64,000 nt of DNA from Leptolyngbya sp. 'hensonii' (GCF_001939115.1 NZ_MQTZ01000003.1:1-64000); one strand, 5' to 3'; numbered from the stretch's first letter, positions 46,354 to 54,959 are shown. The notes: a model not told the origin generated them from the sequence alone. Translations and numbers: made by a program.

Positions 46354-46966
46354 CGGCAGTTAATTCCAGGTCTGGAAAGGTCGGAGATAGAAGCCGATCT
46401 CCCGTCCGAAACTGGGTGATCTGGTATTCTCCGTCTGTCAAGGAGTGGATTGAGACCGTTGGTTGCTTCGGGGAGCCGATATAGCGCACTGCTCCCAGAG
46501 CCAGATAGTCCACAATCCAGTATTCTGGAATGCCCATAAACTCATAATCTGTCAACTTGATCCCGTAATCATCCCGCCATTTGTTGCTAGCAACTTCAAC
46601 CACCAGGGCTACGGATTTCCCCTGAGTCATGGTCGATCGCTTAGCCCAAAGGGATTCTTCTGCCATCGCACCTTGAACCAACACCACAACATCTGGTTTG
46701 TAGCCGTGCTTCTCCCGATGAGGTTTTACGGTACAAGTTCGAGGAATGACATAGGGAAGCTGATGCTGCCAGATATGGATGTTCAGACAGTTGACAATAA
46801 ACCCTGAAATCTGTTCGTGGGGTCCGGTTGGGTTCATTGGAACAACAATGCCCCCATAGAGTTCATAAATGCCCCCATCTTCTGGGTACGCCTCCAAAAA
46901 TTCTTCAAAGGTGAATAAATGCCCTTGCTCTGCATCGTCCAGCAATTCTGCTTGAGTTGGAGTCAT
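46316..46966 (-). CDS. Uma2-family (DUF820) PD-(D/E)xK nuclease-like protein
   Basis: A 216-residue Uma2 protein: [47 protein letters not shown] (Asp of the PD motif), [13 protein letters not shown] (ExxxxxWRxD), [21 protein letters not shown]. The family is very numerous in cyanobacteria; nuclease activity is inferred from the fold. A paralogue lies at 52145 and shares the C-terminal region SPxFPxLxLTADxL. It is divergent from the PP2C gene and just upstream of the NrtR-like gene. Confidence 0.87.
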   Translation of the reverse strand: MTPTQAELLDDAEQGHLFTFEEFLEAYPEDGGIYELYGGIVVPMNPTGPHEQISGFIVNCLNIHIWQHQLPYVIPRTCTVKPHREKHGYKPDVVVLVQGAMAEESLWAKRSTMTQGKSVALVVEVASNKWRDDYGIKLTDYEFMGIPEYWIVDYLALGAVRYIGSPKQPTVSIHSLTDGEYQITQFRTGDRLLSPTFPDLELTADELFSAAGAVSK

Positions 46967-47035
46967 AACGCACTAAGCCTCAACGCATAAACCTAATAGT
47001 GGCACAGGGCTAGCCCTGATTAAATCGGTTCCACC

Positions 47036-47086
47036 TTGACATAGTGTCTAATATACACGATACTAGACTTAGTGTTGAATTAACAC
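47036..47086 (+). promoter_or_regulatory. sigma70 promoter with double GTGT-N7-ACAC operator (copy 1)
   Basis: -35 TTGACA (47036-47041), 17-bp spacer, -10 GATACT (47059-47064). GTGT-N7-ACAC dyads lie at 47044-47058 (in the spacer) and 47072-47086 (around +1), with ACTA-N4-TAGT at 47062-47073 between them. The start codon follows at 47089. A second copy with the same geometry is at 49059-49109. Confidence 0.8.
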
Positions 47087-47088
47087 CT

Positions 47089-47898
47089 ATGAAAGCGTTG
47101 TTTCAGATTGCTGCCGGATCGATCGCCGGACGAGACCATATCTTGACGGGAAAAAACAATCAGGATGCCCTGTACTACACCATTTCGGAGCATGCCATCC
47201 TGGCGATCGTGTGCGATGGGTGTGGCAGCGGTGCCTACAGTGAGGTGGGAGCCAGACTAGGGGCCAGGTTAACGGCAGCTACAATCGCTCAGATTCTGCA
47301 GGACACCCCAGACGCTCATCTGCAGGATGAAGACTTCTGGGATCGGGTCTATCGCACCCTGTTGCTCCAGTTCCAGGCTCTGGTACAGACCATGGGCGGC
47401 GACCGGGTACAGGCGATTCGAGATTATTTTCTGTTCACGATCGTGGGCACGGTGATCACCCCGGCAGGAGCCTCGATCTTTTCCCTGGGGGACGGTTGCC
47501 TGATTCTAAATGGCCAGGTGACTGAAATCGGTCCCTTCCCCAACAATGCGCCTCCGTATCTGGCTTACGGGTTATTGGAACAAACTTTGTCGTTCCATGT
47601 GCATGCCCAGATTCCTCTGGCTGAACTGCATACCCTGCTGATTGGCACAGATGGGGTGCTGGATTTGACCCAGGTAGCAGACAGTCCTGTTCCCGGCAGT
47701 ACGAAGCCCGTCGGCCCAATCTGTCAGTTCTGGGAGCAGGAGCACTATTTCACCAATCCCGATCGGGTGCGACGAACCCTGGCCCTGGCCAACCGGGAGG
47801 TAACCAAACCGGACTGGCAAAACCACCAGATGGTCAAGACGGCTGGACTTCTGCCTGATGATACGACTCTGATTGTGATTCGCAAACAGCTTCCCTGA
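47089..47898 (+). CDS. PP2C-like protein phosphatase (TerY-P triad type)
   Basis: A 269-residue PP2C-fold protein: KNNQDALYYT, AIVCDGCGSGAYSEVGARLGARL (Asp43 of the DG motif, with DGCGSG instead of DGMGG), IVGTVITPAGASIFSLGDGCLILNG, LLIGTDGVLDL and LLPDDTTLIVI. Metal-site aspartates are present. This divergent group with CGSG is known from TerY-P triads, where PP2C, a zinc-ribbon kinase and a vWA protein occur together; here the partners are at 49147 and 52867. The ATG at 47089 is preferred since the upstream in-frame GTG would lie inside the operator. Confidence 0.85.
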   Translation: MKALFQIAAGSIAGRDHILTGKNNQDALYYTISEHAILAIVCDGCGSGAYSEVGARLGARLTAATIAQILQDTPDAHLQDEDFWDRVYRTLLLQFQALVQTMGGDRVQAIRDYFLFTIVGTVITPAGASIFSLGDGCLILNGQVTEIGPFPNNAPPYLAYGLLEQTLSFHVHAQIPLAELHTLLIGTDGVLDLTQVADSPVPGSTKPVGPICQFWEQEHYFTNPDRVRRTLALANREVTKPDWQNHQMVKTAGLLPDDTTLIVIRKQLP

Positions 47899-47969
47899 GG
47901 GGACTTCAACTTTCACAGCCCTGATCTGAAGCTGGGTTTAATATTTACTTCCGTGATGAGGTGCAAACC

Positions 47970-48230
47970 ATGAAAGCTGTTCATTATTTACCGGAGACCC
48001 TCGATCGAGATTGCCTGTTTGTAGTCGATCCAGAGGATGACGATCGGTGTGTTTGCCTGCGCTGTGGGCGGGAGCGTCCTTCTCGACAGCCAGCCCAGCA
48101 GGATGGGTTCAGTGGGCTGACCCTCTTGGTCGCGATCGTGATTGGGATTGCCCTAGTCTGGCCAGCCTTTGAGCGCAAAACCTCGGAGGTCCAACCGGCG
48201 GCCACACCGACCCATCTGCAACGACATTGA
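47970..48230 (+). CDS. small CxxC protein with one transmembrane helix
   Basis: An 86-residue protein: polar N-terminus, CVCLRCGRERP (CxCxxC cluster, possible metal site), one hydrophobic helix (about 50-68, LTLLVAIVIGIALVWPAF) and a short tail. It lies between the PP2C and the ADP-ribosylglycohydrolase genes, with gaps of 71 and 16 bases, so is probably co-transcribed. The Cys cluster would be cytoplasmic in the usual topology. No family recognised. Confidence 0.7.
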   Translation: MKAVHYLPETLDRDCLFVVDPEDDDRCVCLRCGRERPSRQPAQQDGFSGLTLLVAIVIGIALVWPAFERKTSEVQPAATPTHLQRH

Positions 48231-48246
48231 AATCAAGGAGAAGCCT

Positions 48247-49062
48247 ATGCTGGGCGCGATCGCTGGAGACATTATTGGCTCTGTTTATGAAGCTGACAAT
48301 ATCAAAACCAAAGATTTTCCGCTCTGGAGTGAAGATAGCCAGTTTACCGATGATACGGTGATGACCGTTGCAATTGCCCAGGCGATTCTCACCGGGAGTC
48401 CGTATGTCGATAACCTCAAAGCCTACTATCACAACTATCCCGAGGTTGGGTATGGCGGAAGCTTTAGAAGCTGGGCCAAGTCCGAGAGTCGAGACCCCTA
48501 CAACAGTTGGGGCAATGGCTCGGCCATGCGGGTCAGTCCTGTGGGGTTTGCGTTCAATACCCTAGAGGAGGTGCTCCAGGAGGCGCGGCGATCGGCAGCA
48601 GTCACCCACAATCATCCCGAGGGGATTAAAGGGGCCCAGGCAACCGCAGCCGCGATTTTCTTGGCCCGCACAGGGAGCGACAAGGCTGAAATCAAGACCT
48701 ATGTTGAAAGCCAGTTTGGCTATGACCTGACCCAGACCCTGGACCAGATCCGGCCCACCTATCGATTTGATGTCTCCTGCCAGGGGTCGGTGCCCCCAGC
48801 GATCGTGGCTTTTCTGGAATCCACCGATGTTGAAGATGCGATTCGCAATGCCATCTCCCTGGGCGGGGACAGTGACACGATCGCCTGTATTGCTGGGGGA
48901 ATGGCCCAGGCCTTTTATGGCGGGGTGCCCGACAGCATGATTCAACTGCTACTGCATAAGCTGGATATCCCCCTCTGGAACGTGGTTGAGCAGTTTGCAG
49001 ATCGGTATAGCCTACCGATCTGCAAGGAAAATCCCTTGAAAAATGATCCCTCCCTACCTTGA
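48247..49062 (+). CDS. ADP-ribosylglycohydrolase (DraG/ARH family)
   Basis: A 271-residue enzyme expected to remove ADP-ribose from proteins, nucleic acids or small molecules. MLGAIAGDIIGSVYEAD is the family start; TDDT at 34-37 and GGDSDT near 206-211 are the Mg2+-binding motifs; NGSAMRVSPVGF and THNHPEGIKGAQA are also typical. AAGGAG before the ATG at 48247 fixes the start; the open frame runs 26 codons further upstream. The stop codon TGA (49060-49062) is part of the -35 box of the next promoter. Confidence 0.92.
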   Translation: MLGAIAGDIIGSVYEADNIKTKDFPLWSEDSQFTDDTVMTVAIAQAILTGSPYVDNLKAYYHNYPEVGYGGSFRSWAKSESRDPYNSWGNGSAMRVSPVGFAFNTLEEVLQEARRSAAVTHNHPEGIKGAQATAAAIFLARTGSDKAEIKTYVESQFGYDLTQTLDQIRPTYRFDVSCQGSVPPAIVAFLESTDVEDAIRNAISLGGDSDTIACIAGGMAQAFYGGVPDSMIQLLLHKLDIPLWNVVEQFADRYSLPICKENPLKNDPSLP

Positions 49063-49109
49063 CATAGTGTTTAATTTACACCATACTAGAGTTAGTGTAG
49101 ATAAAACAC
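49059..49109 (+). promoter_or_regulatory. sigma70 promoter with double GTGT-N7-ACAC operator (copy 2)
   Basis: -35 TTGACA (49059-49064), 17-bp spacer, -10 CATACT (49082-49087). Dyads GTGT-N7-ACAC at 49067-49081 and 49095-49109, with ACTA-N4-TAGT at 49085-49096. Spacing of each part equals that of copy 1; the two blocks agree at most positions. The -35 box overlaps the ARH stop codon, and the kinase start is at 49147. Confidence 0.8.
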
Positions 49110-49146
49110 TATATCTCTCACTGGCTTGGTGCCCCTGGAAACTGCC

Positions 49147-51015
49147 ATGGATGTCTACATCAACAACAAAAAAATTCGCATCGACCCGAAGCGGGCGATC
49201 GGTAAGGGTGGCGAGGCCGATATCTTTGATTTAGGCAAGGGACAGGCTCTGAAGCTGTTCAAGCAGCCCGGTCATCCCGACTATCAGGGGGCACCCCAGG
49301 AGCAGCAGGCAGCCCAGGCCCGTCTGGCGGAACACCAGCACAAGCTGCGCCAGTTTCCCGGTCAACTGCCGGGACGGGTGATCCATCCTGAAGCTCTGGC
49401 CACGGATGCCCAAGGTCAACAGGTGTTGGGCTATGCCATGCGGTTGGTGCAGGGGGCGGAGGTATTGGCTCGCTATGGCGATCGCAGCTTTCGGCAGGCT
49501 GGTATTCCCCAACAAACCGTCGTCGAGATCTTCCAGGATCTCCACGCCACCGTATCCAAGCTCCACTTTCACCAGGTGGTGATTGGGGATTTCAATGACC
49601 TGAATGTGCTGGTACAGGGCCAGTCAGCCTATCTAATCGATGCGGATTCATTTCAATATGGATCGTTTCTCTGCCAGGTGTTTACCTCTCGATTTGTCGA
49701 TCCGCTGCGATGTGATCCCCAGCAAAACCGACTGATCCTGCACCAGCCCCACAACTCGGATTCAGACTGGTATGCCTTTACCGTCATGCTGATGCAGTCC
49801 CTGCTGTTTGTCGATCCCTATGGAGGGGTGTATCGTCCCCAGAATCCGGCCCAGCGTCTGCCCCACGATGCTCGGCCCCTGCAGCGGATCACGGTCTTCC
49901 ACCCGGAAGTCCGCTATCCCAAGCCAGCCCTGCCTTACGGCATCCTGCCCGATGAACTGCTCCACCATTTCCACCAGGTGTTTGAACAAGATCAGCGGGG
50001 CGAATTTCCCCGATCGCTGCTCGATCGCCTGCGCTGGACTACCTGCACCACCTGCGGCAGGGAACATGCCCGCTCCGTCTGCCCGGACTGTGCCCAGGCC
50101 CAGCCTGGAGCTGTCAAGGAAGTAACAGTGGTGCGGGGAACCGTCGTGGCCACCAGGGTCTTTACCACTGCCGGAGTCATTCTGCAGGCTGGGATTGCAG
50201 GCGGAACCCTGCGTTGGCTGTATCACGATCGGGGCCATTTCTATCGGGAGGAGGGCACGATCGTCTTCAGTGGCGATCTCGATCCCCGGTTACGGTTTCG
50301 CTTCCAGGGAGCAGCGACCCTGGTCGGTCAGCAGGGGCAGGTGCTGACGCTGAAGCAGGGCCAGGTGAGCGATCGGCTAGCGGTTGATCTCTGGGGTCAA
50401 ACAGCCATGTTTGAGACGAATGAGGTTGGGCGCTACTGGCTACACAACGGTCAGTTGCTGCGAGATGGGCCTCTGGGACCAGAGTATATCGGGGATGTGC
50501 TCGCCCATCAGACCTGCTTCTGGGTTGGTTCTCACTTTGGGTTTGGCTTCTACCGGGCTGGGAATCTGAGCGTTGCCTTTGTGTTTGATACGCAACGGCG
50601 CGGTCTAAATGACAGCCTTAAACTGCCTCCAATTCCTGGCCAATTGCTGGATGCCCGCTGTGTCTTCAGTCAGCAGTACTGTTGGTTTCTGACCGCAAGC
50701 CAGACTCAGGGCAGAACGCTCCACCGCTGTACGTTGATCCAGTCCGACGGGACGGTGATTGCCGTAGCCGAGGCTGAAAAAGGAGATGGGTCCTGGCTCT
50801 CCAGTCTGAAGGGCCACTGTGCCGCCGGTAACTTCTTGCTGACAGCAACGGATGAGGGCATCGTTCGTCTCCAACCTGAGCAGGGGCAGATTGTCAAAAC
50901 TCGGGAGTTTCCTGACACGGAACCCTTTGTTGATACCGCCAGTCAGCTCTTTGCTGGTCAGCAGGGTCTTTACGTCGTCCGGCCCCAGGAGATCTTTTTG
51001 CTTAAGATCCACTAG
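49147..51015 (+). CDS. divergent protein kinase with zinc ribbon and beta-rich C-terminus (TerY-P triad type)
   Basis: A 622-residue protein. Kinase-like domain 1-285: glycine loop GKGGEADIF at 19-27, Lys36 in ALKLFK, catalytic-loop variant IGDFNDLNVLV with Asp148 and metal-site variant IDADSF with Asp165/Asp167, so activity is plausible despite divergence. A zinc ribbon follows (CTTCGREHARSVCPDC, from about 300), then about 300 residues of repeated short beta strands, perhaps a propeller. This is the architecture of kinases in TerY-P triads. It has its own promoter copy 2, and the nicotinamidase-like gene follows after 84 bases. Start at ATG 49147 chosen; an in-frame TTG lies at 49126. Confidence 0.83.
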   Translation: MDVYINNKKIRIDPKRAIGKGGEADIFDLGKGQALKLFKQPGHPDYQGAPQEQQAAQARLAEHQHKLRQFPGQLPGRVIHPEALATDAQGQQVLGYAMRLVQGAEVLARYGDRSFRQAGIPQQTVVEIFQDLHATVSKLHFHQVVIGDFNDLNVLVQGQSAYLIDADSFQYGSFLCQVFTSRFVDPLRCDPQQNRLILHQPHNSDSDWYAFTVMLMQSLLFVDPYGGVYRPQNPAQRLPHDARPLQRITVFHPEVRYPKPALPYGILPDELLHHFHQVFEQDQRGEFPRSLLDRLRWTTCTTCGREHARSVCPDCAQAQPGAVKEVTVVRGTVVATRVFTTAGVILQAGIAGGTLRWLYHDRGHFYREEGTIVFSGDLDPRLRFRFQGAATLVGQQGQVLTLKQGQVSDRLAVDLWGQTAMFETNEVGRYWLHNGQLLRDGPLGPEYIGDVLAHQTCFWVGSHFGFGFYRAGNLSVAFVFDTQRRGLNDSLKLPPIPGQLLDARCVFSQQYCWFLTASQTQGRTLHRCTLIQSDGTVIAVAEAEKGDGSWLSSLKGHCAAGNFLLTATDEGIVRLQPEQGQIVKTREFPDTEPFVDTASQLFAGQQGLYVVRPQEIFLLKIH

Positions 51016-51031
51016 ATCTGTCCATCGTCCC

Positions 51032-51057
51032 GTAGAGACGATTGATCGCGTCTCTAC
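51032..51057. repeat. GTAGAGACG hairpin (dispersed cyanobacterial repeat)
   Basis: A perfect 9-bp stem GTAGAGACG / CGTCTCTAC around an 8-base loop, between the kinase and the nicotinamidase-like gene. Hairpins with GTAGAGACG arms are a familiar dispersed repeat in cyanobacteria. It could weaken read-through between the two genes, but no U-run follows. Confidence 0.7.
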
Positions 51058-51099
51058 AGGCACACCCCCAACATCCCTATTGTAATAAGGAACAAACCC

Positions 51100-52155
51100 A
51101 TGACCCCTACCACAATGACCCAATTGCCGATCCCCTCCCATTTTGACCCCCGTACCGTGGGTGAAGTCTGGCGAGTCCCCTATCAGCAACGGGCGATCGA
51201 GGCCGAATCCTGGAGTAAACGGATGGGTCTGAAACCAGCAGCTAAGGACAAGACTCGCATTTGCCTGATGGCGATCGATGTTCAGAACACCTTCTGTATT
51301 CCCGACTTTGAACTGTTTGTCGGAGGCCGCTCTGGTAAAGGCGCGATCGAGGATAATGTGCGCCTGTGTGAGTTCATCTACCGTAACCTGGGTGTCCTGA
51401 CTGAGATTGCCCCAACCATGGATACTCACACGGCCATGCAAATCTTCCACCCTATGTTCTGGGTCAACGATGCCGGGGAGCATCCGACCCCAGCAGCTAC
51501 CATGATCACCGCCGAGGATGTGAAGAAGGGAGTGTGGAAGGTCAACCCTGCTGTGGCCTACAGCCTAGGCCGGGGCAACTATATGGCCCTGCAAAATCAT
51601 GCTTTGCATTATGTGGAGAAACTCAGTGCTGAAGGTAAGTATCCCCTGATTGTCTGGCCCTACCACTCTATGCTGGGTGGGATCGGCCATGCCCTGGTGT
51701 CTGCGGTGGAGGAAGCCATGTTTTTCCATAACATCGCCCGTCACAGCCAGACGGGGTTTGAAATCAAAGGGGGCAACCCGTTGACCGAGAACTATTCAGT
51801 GCTGCGCCCAGAGGTGATGGATGGGGCGGATGGCCGTCCGATCGCCCAGAAGAACACCCGCTTTATCCAGAAGCTGCTGGACTTCGATTACGTGTTGATT
51901 GCCGGTCAGGCTAAGAGCCATTGTGTCGCCTGGACGATCGATGACCTGCTAACAGAAATTCAGGCCCAGGATCCCAGCCTCACCCGCAAGGTCTACCTGC
52001 TGGAGGATTGCACCTCTCCGGTTGTAATTCCCGGTGTAATTGACTTTACGGATCAGGCAGAGGCTGCCTTCCAACGGTTTGCAGCGGCTGGAATGCACAT
52101 TGTGAAGTCTACCGATCCCCTGGATAGCTGGCCCAACCTGGAGATCAAAGGCTAA
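51100..52155 (+). CDS. nicotinamidase/isochorismatase-like cysteine hydrolase, long form
   Basis: A 351-residue cysteine hydrolase, much longer than ordinary nicotinamidases (about 200). Catalytic and metal residues can be placed: Asp60 in MAIDVQNTF, metal triad-like Asp108, His110 and His116 in [11 protein letters not shown], and nucleophile Cys275 in [11 protein letters not shown]. Long insertions lie between them (about 120-200). Nicotinamide is a likely but unproven substrate; position in a cluster with ADP-ribosylglycohydrolase and an NrtR-like regulator supports NAD-related chemistry. It ends overlapping the convergent Uma2 gene by 11 bases. Confidence 0.82.
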   Translation: MTPTTMTQLPIPSHFDPRTVGEVWRVPYQQRAIEAESWSKRMGLKPAAKDKTRICLMAIDVQNTFCIPDFELFVGGRSGKGAIEDNVRLCEFIYRNLGVLTEIAPTMDTHTAMQIFHPMFWVNDAGEHPTPAATMITAEDVKKGVWKVNPAVAYSLGRGNYMALQNHALHYVEKLSAEGKYPLIVWPYHSMLGGIGHALVSAVEEAMFFHNIARHSQTGFEIKGGNPLTENYSVLRPEVMDGADGRPIAQKNTRFIQKLLDFDYVLIAGQAKSHCVAWTIDDLLTEIQAQDPSLTRKVYLLEDCTSPVVIPGVIDFTDQAEAAFQRFAAAGMHIVKSTDPLDSWPNLEIKG

Positions 52156-52750
52156 GGATCTGGTCGGCGGTCAGGTTCAATTCGGGAAAGGAGGGGGAGA
52201 GAATGCGATCGGTGTCCCGGAACTGGTTGACCTGATACTCCCCATCCACCAGATAGAACAGCGACAGGGTGGGGCGCTTGGGGGAGCCGATATCACGAAC
52301 GGCTCCCAGGGCCAGGTAATCCACAATCCAGTATTCCGGAATGCCCAGTTCCTCATAGTCTGTCAATTTTTTGTGGTAGTCGTCCCGCCAATTTGTACTG
52401 ACTATCTCAATGACCAAGTGTGCAGATTGTCCCAGAGAAATTGTTGAAGCTTTCTCCCAAAGCGGATCGTGGGTAATTGCTGATTCGTCTAAAACAGCTA
52501 CATCCGGAATATAGCCTCTGTTAGGGCTAGGGGGTTTAACAAGACAGGTTTTAGGGATGAAATAAGGCAACTTAAGGCGACGGATTTCTAAGCCTAATTC
52601 AAGCGCAATGAAGCCTGAAATCTTTTCATGACGACCAATTGGACGCACTTCTATAACCTCGCCGTCTGCTAGTTCGTACAGACCCCCATCTTCCGGATAC
52701 CACGCCAAAAATTCCTCAAAGTTGAGTAACTTATCAACGACTTGAACCAT
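52145..52750 (-). CDS. Uma2-family (DUF820) PD-(D/E)xK nuclease-like protein (second copy)
   Basis: A 201-residue paralogue of the protein at 46316: [96 protein letters not shown]. The two copies are close in their C-terminal halves, also at DNA level, but have different N-terminal halves. Sits between the nicotinamidase-like and vWA genes on the opposite strand. Nuclease role inferred only. Confidence 0.87.
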   Translation of the reverse strand: MVQVVDKLLNFEEFLAWYPEDGGLYELADGEVIEVRPIGRHEKISGFIALELGLEIRRLKLPYFIPKTCLVKPPSPNRGYIPDVAVLDESAITHDPLWEKASTISLGQSAHLVIEIVSTNWRDDYHKKLTDYEELGIPEYWIVDYLALGAVRDIGSPKRPTLSLFYLVDGEYQVNQFRDTDRILSPSFPELNLTADQILSL

Positions 52751-52866
52751 CTTGAACCTGCCAATTTAAGCGTTGATGACTGGGATAAAGCCAGAGCTTC
52801 ACTGATCTGATCAACACCATATCACCTTCCAAAGTAATTCAATTGTACCATAGGAGTCAAACCACG

Positions 52867-53658
52867 ATGAGTCAGAATACCCCCAACCTCAACAGTCTGT
52901 TCCAAACAGCCCAGGATGACGGCACCCTTTCCAGCGCTTCTATCCAGGCCCTGAATGTGCTGGATATCGGAGCCCAGATCCAGGCCGGATTGGGCATCCA
53001 TGTGGATGATGTCGCCGCCAGCGAGGTCGTGCTGGTCACCATGATGCCGGATGATTCCGGCTCGATCCGGTTTGGCAGCAATGCTCAGGCGGTGCGGGGC
53101 GGCCATAACGCCGTCCTGGATGCCCTGGCCACCTCCAAACAGCAAGACAATATCCTGGTCCACACCCGCTACCTGAATGGGTTTGTCCTCTATCCCTATT
53201 GCCCCTTGGCCCAGGCCGTGCGGATGGATACCCAGAACTACGATCCCAACCAGGGCACACCCCTATATGACCAGACGATCGTCCTGCTGGGAACGGTCCT
53301 GGCTAAGGCCCAGGAATTTGCCGATAATGGGGTGCCCGTAAGAACCGTAACCCTGATTATCACGGATGGGGCCGATGCCCACTCCATGAAAGCAACTGCC
53401 AAAGATGTGGCCACGATCGTCAAAGATATGCTGCGAGCTGAAACCCACATTGTTGCCGGAATGGGGATCGACGACGGCAGCACCGATTTCCGGCAGGTGT
53501 TCCGAGAAATGGGGATTCGGGATGAATGGGTCCTGACCCCCGGCAACAGTGAGGGTGAAATTCGCAAGGCATTTCAGGTTTTCTCCCAGTCTGCAGTCCG
53601 CGCCAGTCAAAGTGCAGCTAGTTTTAGCCAGTCGATCGGAGGTTTCGGAAATCCGTAG
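52867..53658 (+). CDS. vWA-domain protein (TerY-like) with intact MIDAS
   Basis: A 263-residue protein: about 50 N-terminal residues, then a vWA domain with the complete metal-ion-dependent adhesion site: DDSGS at 62-66 (DxSxS), the Thr in GTPLYDQ, and ITDGAD. After the domain comes a Ser/Gln-rich tail (SQSAVRASQSAASFSQS). GGAG precedes the ATG at 52867. Fits the third member of a TerY-P triad with PP2C and the zinc-ribbon kinase, though the Uma2 gene on the other strand separates it from them. Confidence 0.85.
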   Translation: MSQNTPNLNSLFQTAQDDGTLSSASIQALNVLDIGAQIQAGLGIHVDDVAASEVVLVTMMPDDSGSIRFGSNAQAVRGGHNAVLDALATSKQQDNILVHTRYLNGFVLYPYCPLAQAVRMDTQNYDPNQGTPLYDQTIVLLGTVLAKAQEFADNGVPVRTVTLIITDGADAHSMKATAKDVATIVKDMLRAETHIVAGMGIDDGSTDFRQVFREMGIRDEWVLTPGNSEGEIRKAFQVFSQSAVRASQSAASFSQSIGGFGNP

Positions 53659-53922
53659 AAGTGTTACTCTAGTGGCAGTTAACAGTTCATTGTAACCGGT
53701 CAATCATTCACAGTTTGTTGTAAACCGTCATCAGCTTTTGCTATTGGCGGTTTATCCATAGCTGATCGTGCAGTTGCCATCAGGCTGAGAAGAAATCAGA
53801 AAGAGGTCGGGGTAAAAATCCTGGGGTGGTGACGCCACTCCCCTCTCTAATCCTCACCTGGTTGACCCTGCAAGTGAAAGAGCACAACTCATGGCATCTT
53901 TACTGATAGCTAATAGCTGACA

Positions 53923-54612
53923 ATGCGTCTGACCATTCTTGTTGCGGATGATGATCCTGGGACTCGCCTTTCGATTAGTGATTATCTGGAGATGTCCGGC
54001 TATTCAGTCGTTGCGGCTGAGAACGGTCAGGAAGCTCTGGCCCTCGTAGAGGAATACCAACCCCATCTGATGGTGACGGATATTACCATGCCCCAGATGG
54101 ATGGCTACGAATTAGTCCGCCGGGTTCGCCAGAAACCCTCGTTTCGGCTACTGCCGGTGGTTTTTTTAACCGCCCGAACAGACACCCGTGACCGCATTCG
54201 GGGCTATCAATTGGGGTGTGATCTCTACCTCCCAAAGCCGTTTGAGTTAGATGAATTGGGCGCGGTTGTCCGAAATTTGTTAGAACGATCGCAGCTGATC
54301 CAAACCCAGATGATCAAGCAGCAGTGGCAGGCGGCAGAACAATCTGCAGGGGCCGTCCTGGAAGCGGAGAAAGTGGGCCTGATGAAAACCTCGGATGGTC
54401 CAGTGGAAGCTAGGATTATCCTGACGCAACGAGAACAGGAAGTCTTGAAACTGCTGGCCCATGGGCTATCGAATGCCCAGATAGGCGATCGTCTCCATCT
54501 CAGTCCGCGAACCGTAGAAAAGCATGTCAGTAGTCTGCTCCGAAAGAGTGATGCCAACAATCGGGCCGAACTGGTTCATTACGCGATGGGTCATGACCTG
54601 ATCCAGGACTAG
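53923..54612 (+). CDS. NarL/LuxR-family response regulator
   Basis: A 229-residue regulator. REC domain 1-120 with ADDDPG acidic pocket, phospho-acceptor in VTDITMPQMDG, FLTART and LPKPFE; LuxR-type helix-turn-helix near 165-225 (LTQREQEVLKLLAHGLSNAQIGDRLHLSPRTVEKHVSSLLRK). An orphan gene here with no adjacent kinase. Layout is like cyanobacterial/plastid Ycf29-type regulators, but that identity is not certain. Confidence 0.9.
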   Translation: MRLTILVADDDPGTRLSISDYLEMSGYSVVAAENGQEALALVEEYQPHLMVTDITMPQMDGYELVRRVRQKPSFRLLPVVFLTARTDTRDRIRGYQLGCDLYLPKPFELDELGAVVRNLLERSQLIQTQMIKQQWQAAEQSAGAVLEAEKVGLMKTSDGPVEARIILTQREQEVLKLLAHGLSNAQIGDRLHLSPRTVEKHVSSLLRKSDANNRAELVHYAMGHDLIQD

Positions 54613-54647
54613 TGGGTCATTTGCTACGGTTGTAGCCATAGCTGCCC

Positions 54648-54690
54648 TCACCCTACATCCCTCTCCTCTCCCTCTGGGAGAGCAGGGACT
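54648..54690. repeat. partial CCTCACCC/GGGAGAG palindromic repeat
   Basis: CCCTCACCCTACATCCCTCTCCTCTCCC followed by TGGGAGAG: the same arm sequences as the repeats at 44982 and 54990, but only the inner part of the hairpin is kept. Confidence 0.55.
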
Positions 54691-54714
54691 ATTCATTTTC
54701 CAGAGACAGTTTCC

Positions 54715-54900
54715 CTCCCTCACGCCCAGACTCCTCGCGCCCAGGCTCCTCGCACCCAGGCTCTGCTTGGGTGCCCCAGCAGACCCACCCCTACCCCAGA
54801 CTCCTCGCACCCAGGCAGAGCCTGGGTGCCCCAGCGGAATGATCCACTAGCCCAGACTCCTCGCACCCAGGCTCTGCCTGGGTGCCCCAGCGGAATGACC
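54715..54900. repeat. three tandem units of about 55 bp, each with a GCACCCAGGC hairpin
   Basis: Hairpins with 10-bp arms and a 3-base loop are at 54752-54774, 54807-54829 and 54863-54885, each preceded by CAGACTCCTC and followed by CCCAGC. The loop is TCT in copies 1 and 3 and AGA in copy 2; copy 2 is the exact reverse complement of copy 3 within the hairpin while the flanks keep their direction. Copy 1 has one mismatch (CTTGGG). The leading CCCTCCCTCACGCCC also occurs at 20750. Confidence 0.85.
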
Positions 54901-54959
54901 CCACTTGGGGAGTTCACCCCCGACCCTCTACCCTCTATCAAAACCCTTGTGGTGGAGTA

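Noticed and set aside
54466-54941. minus-strand frames with repeated WVRGVWARG-like residues
   Set aside because: They are translations of the hairpin repeats at 54715-54900, not genes.
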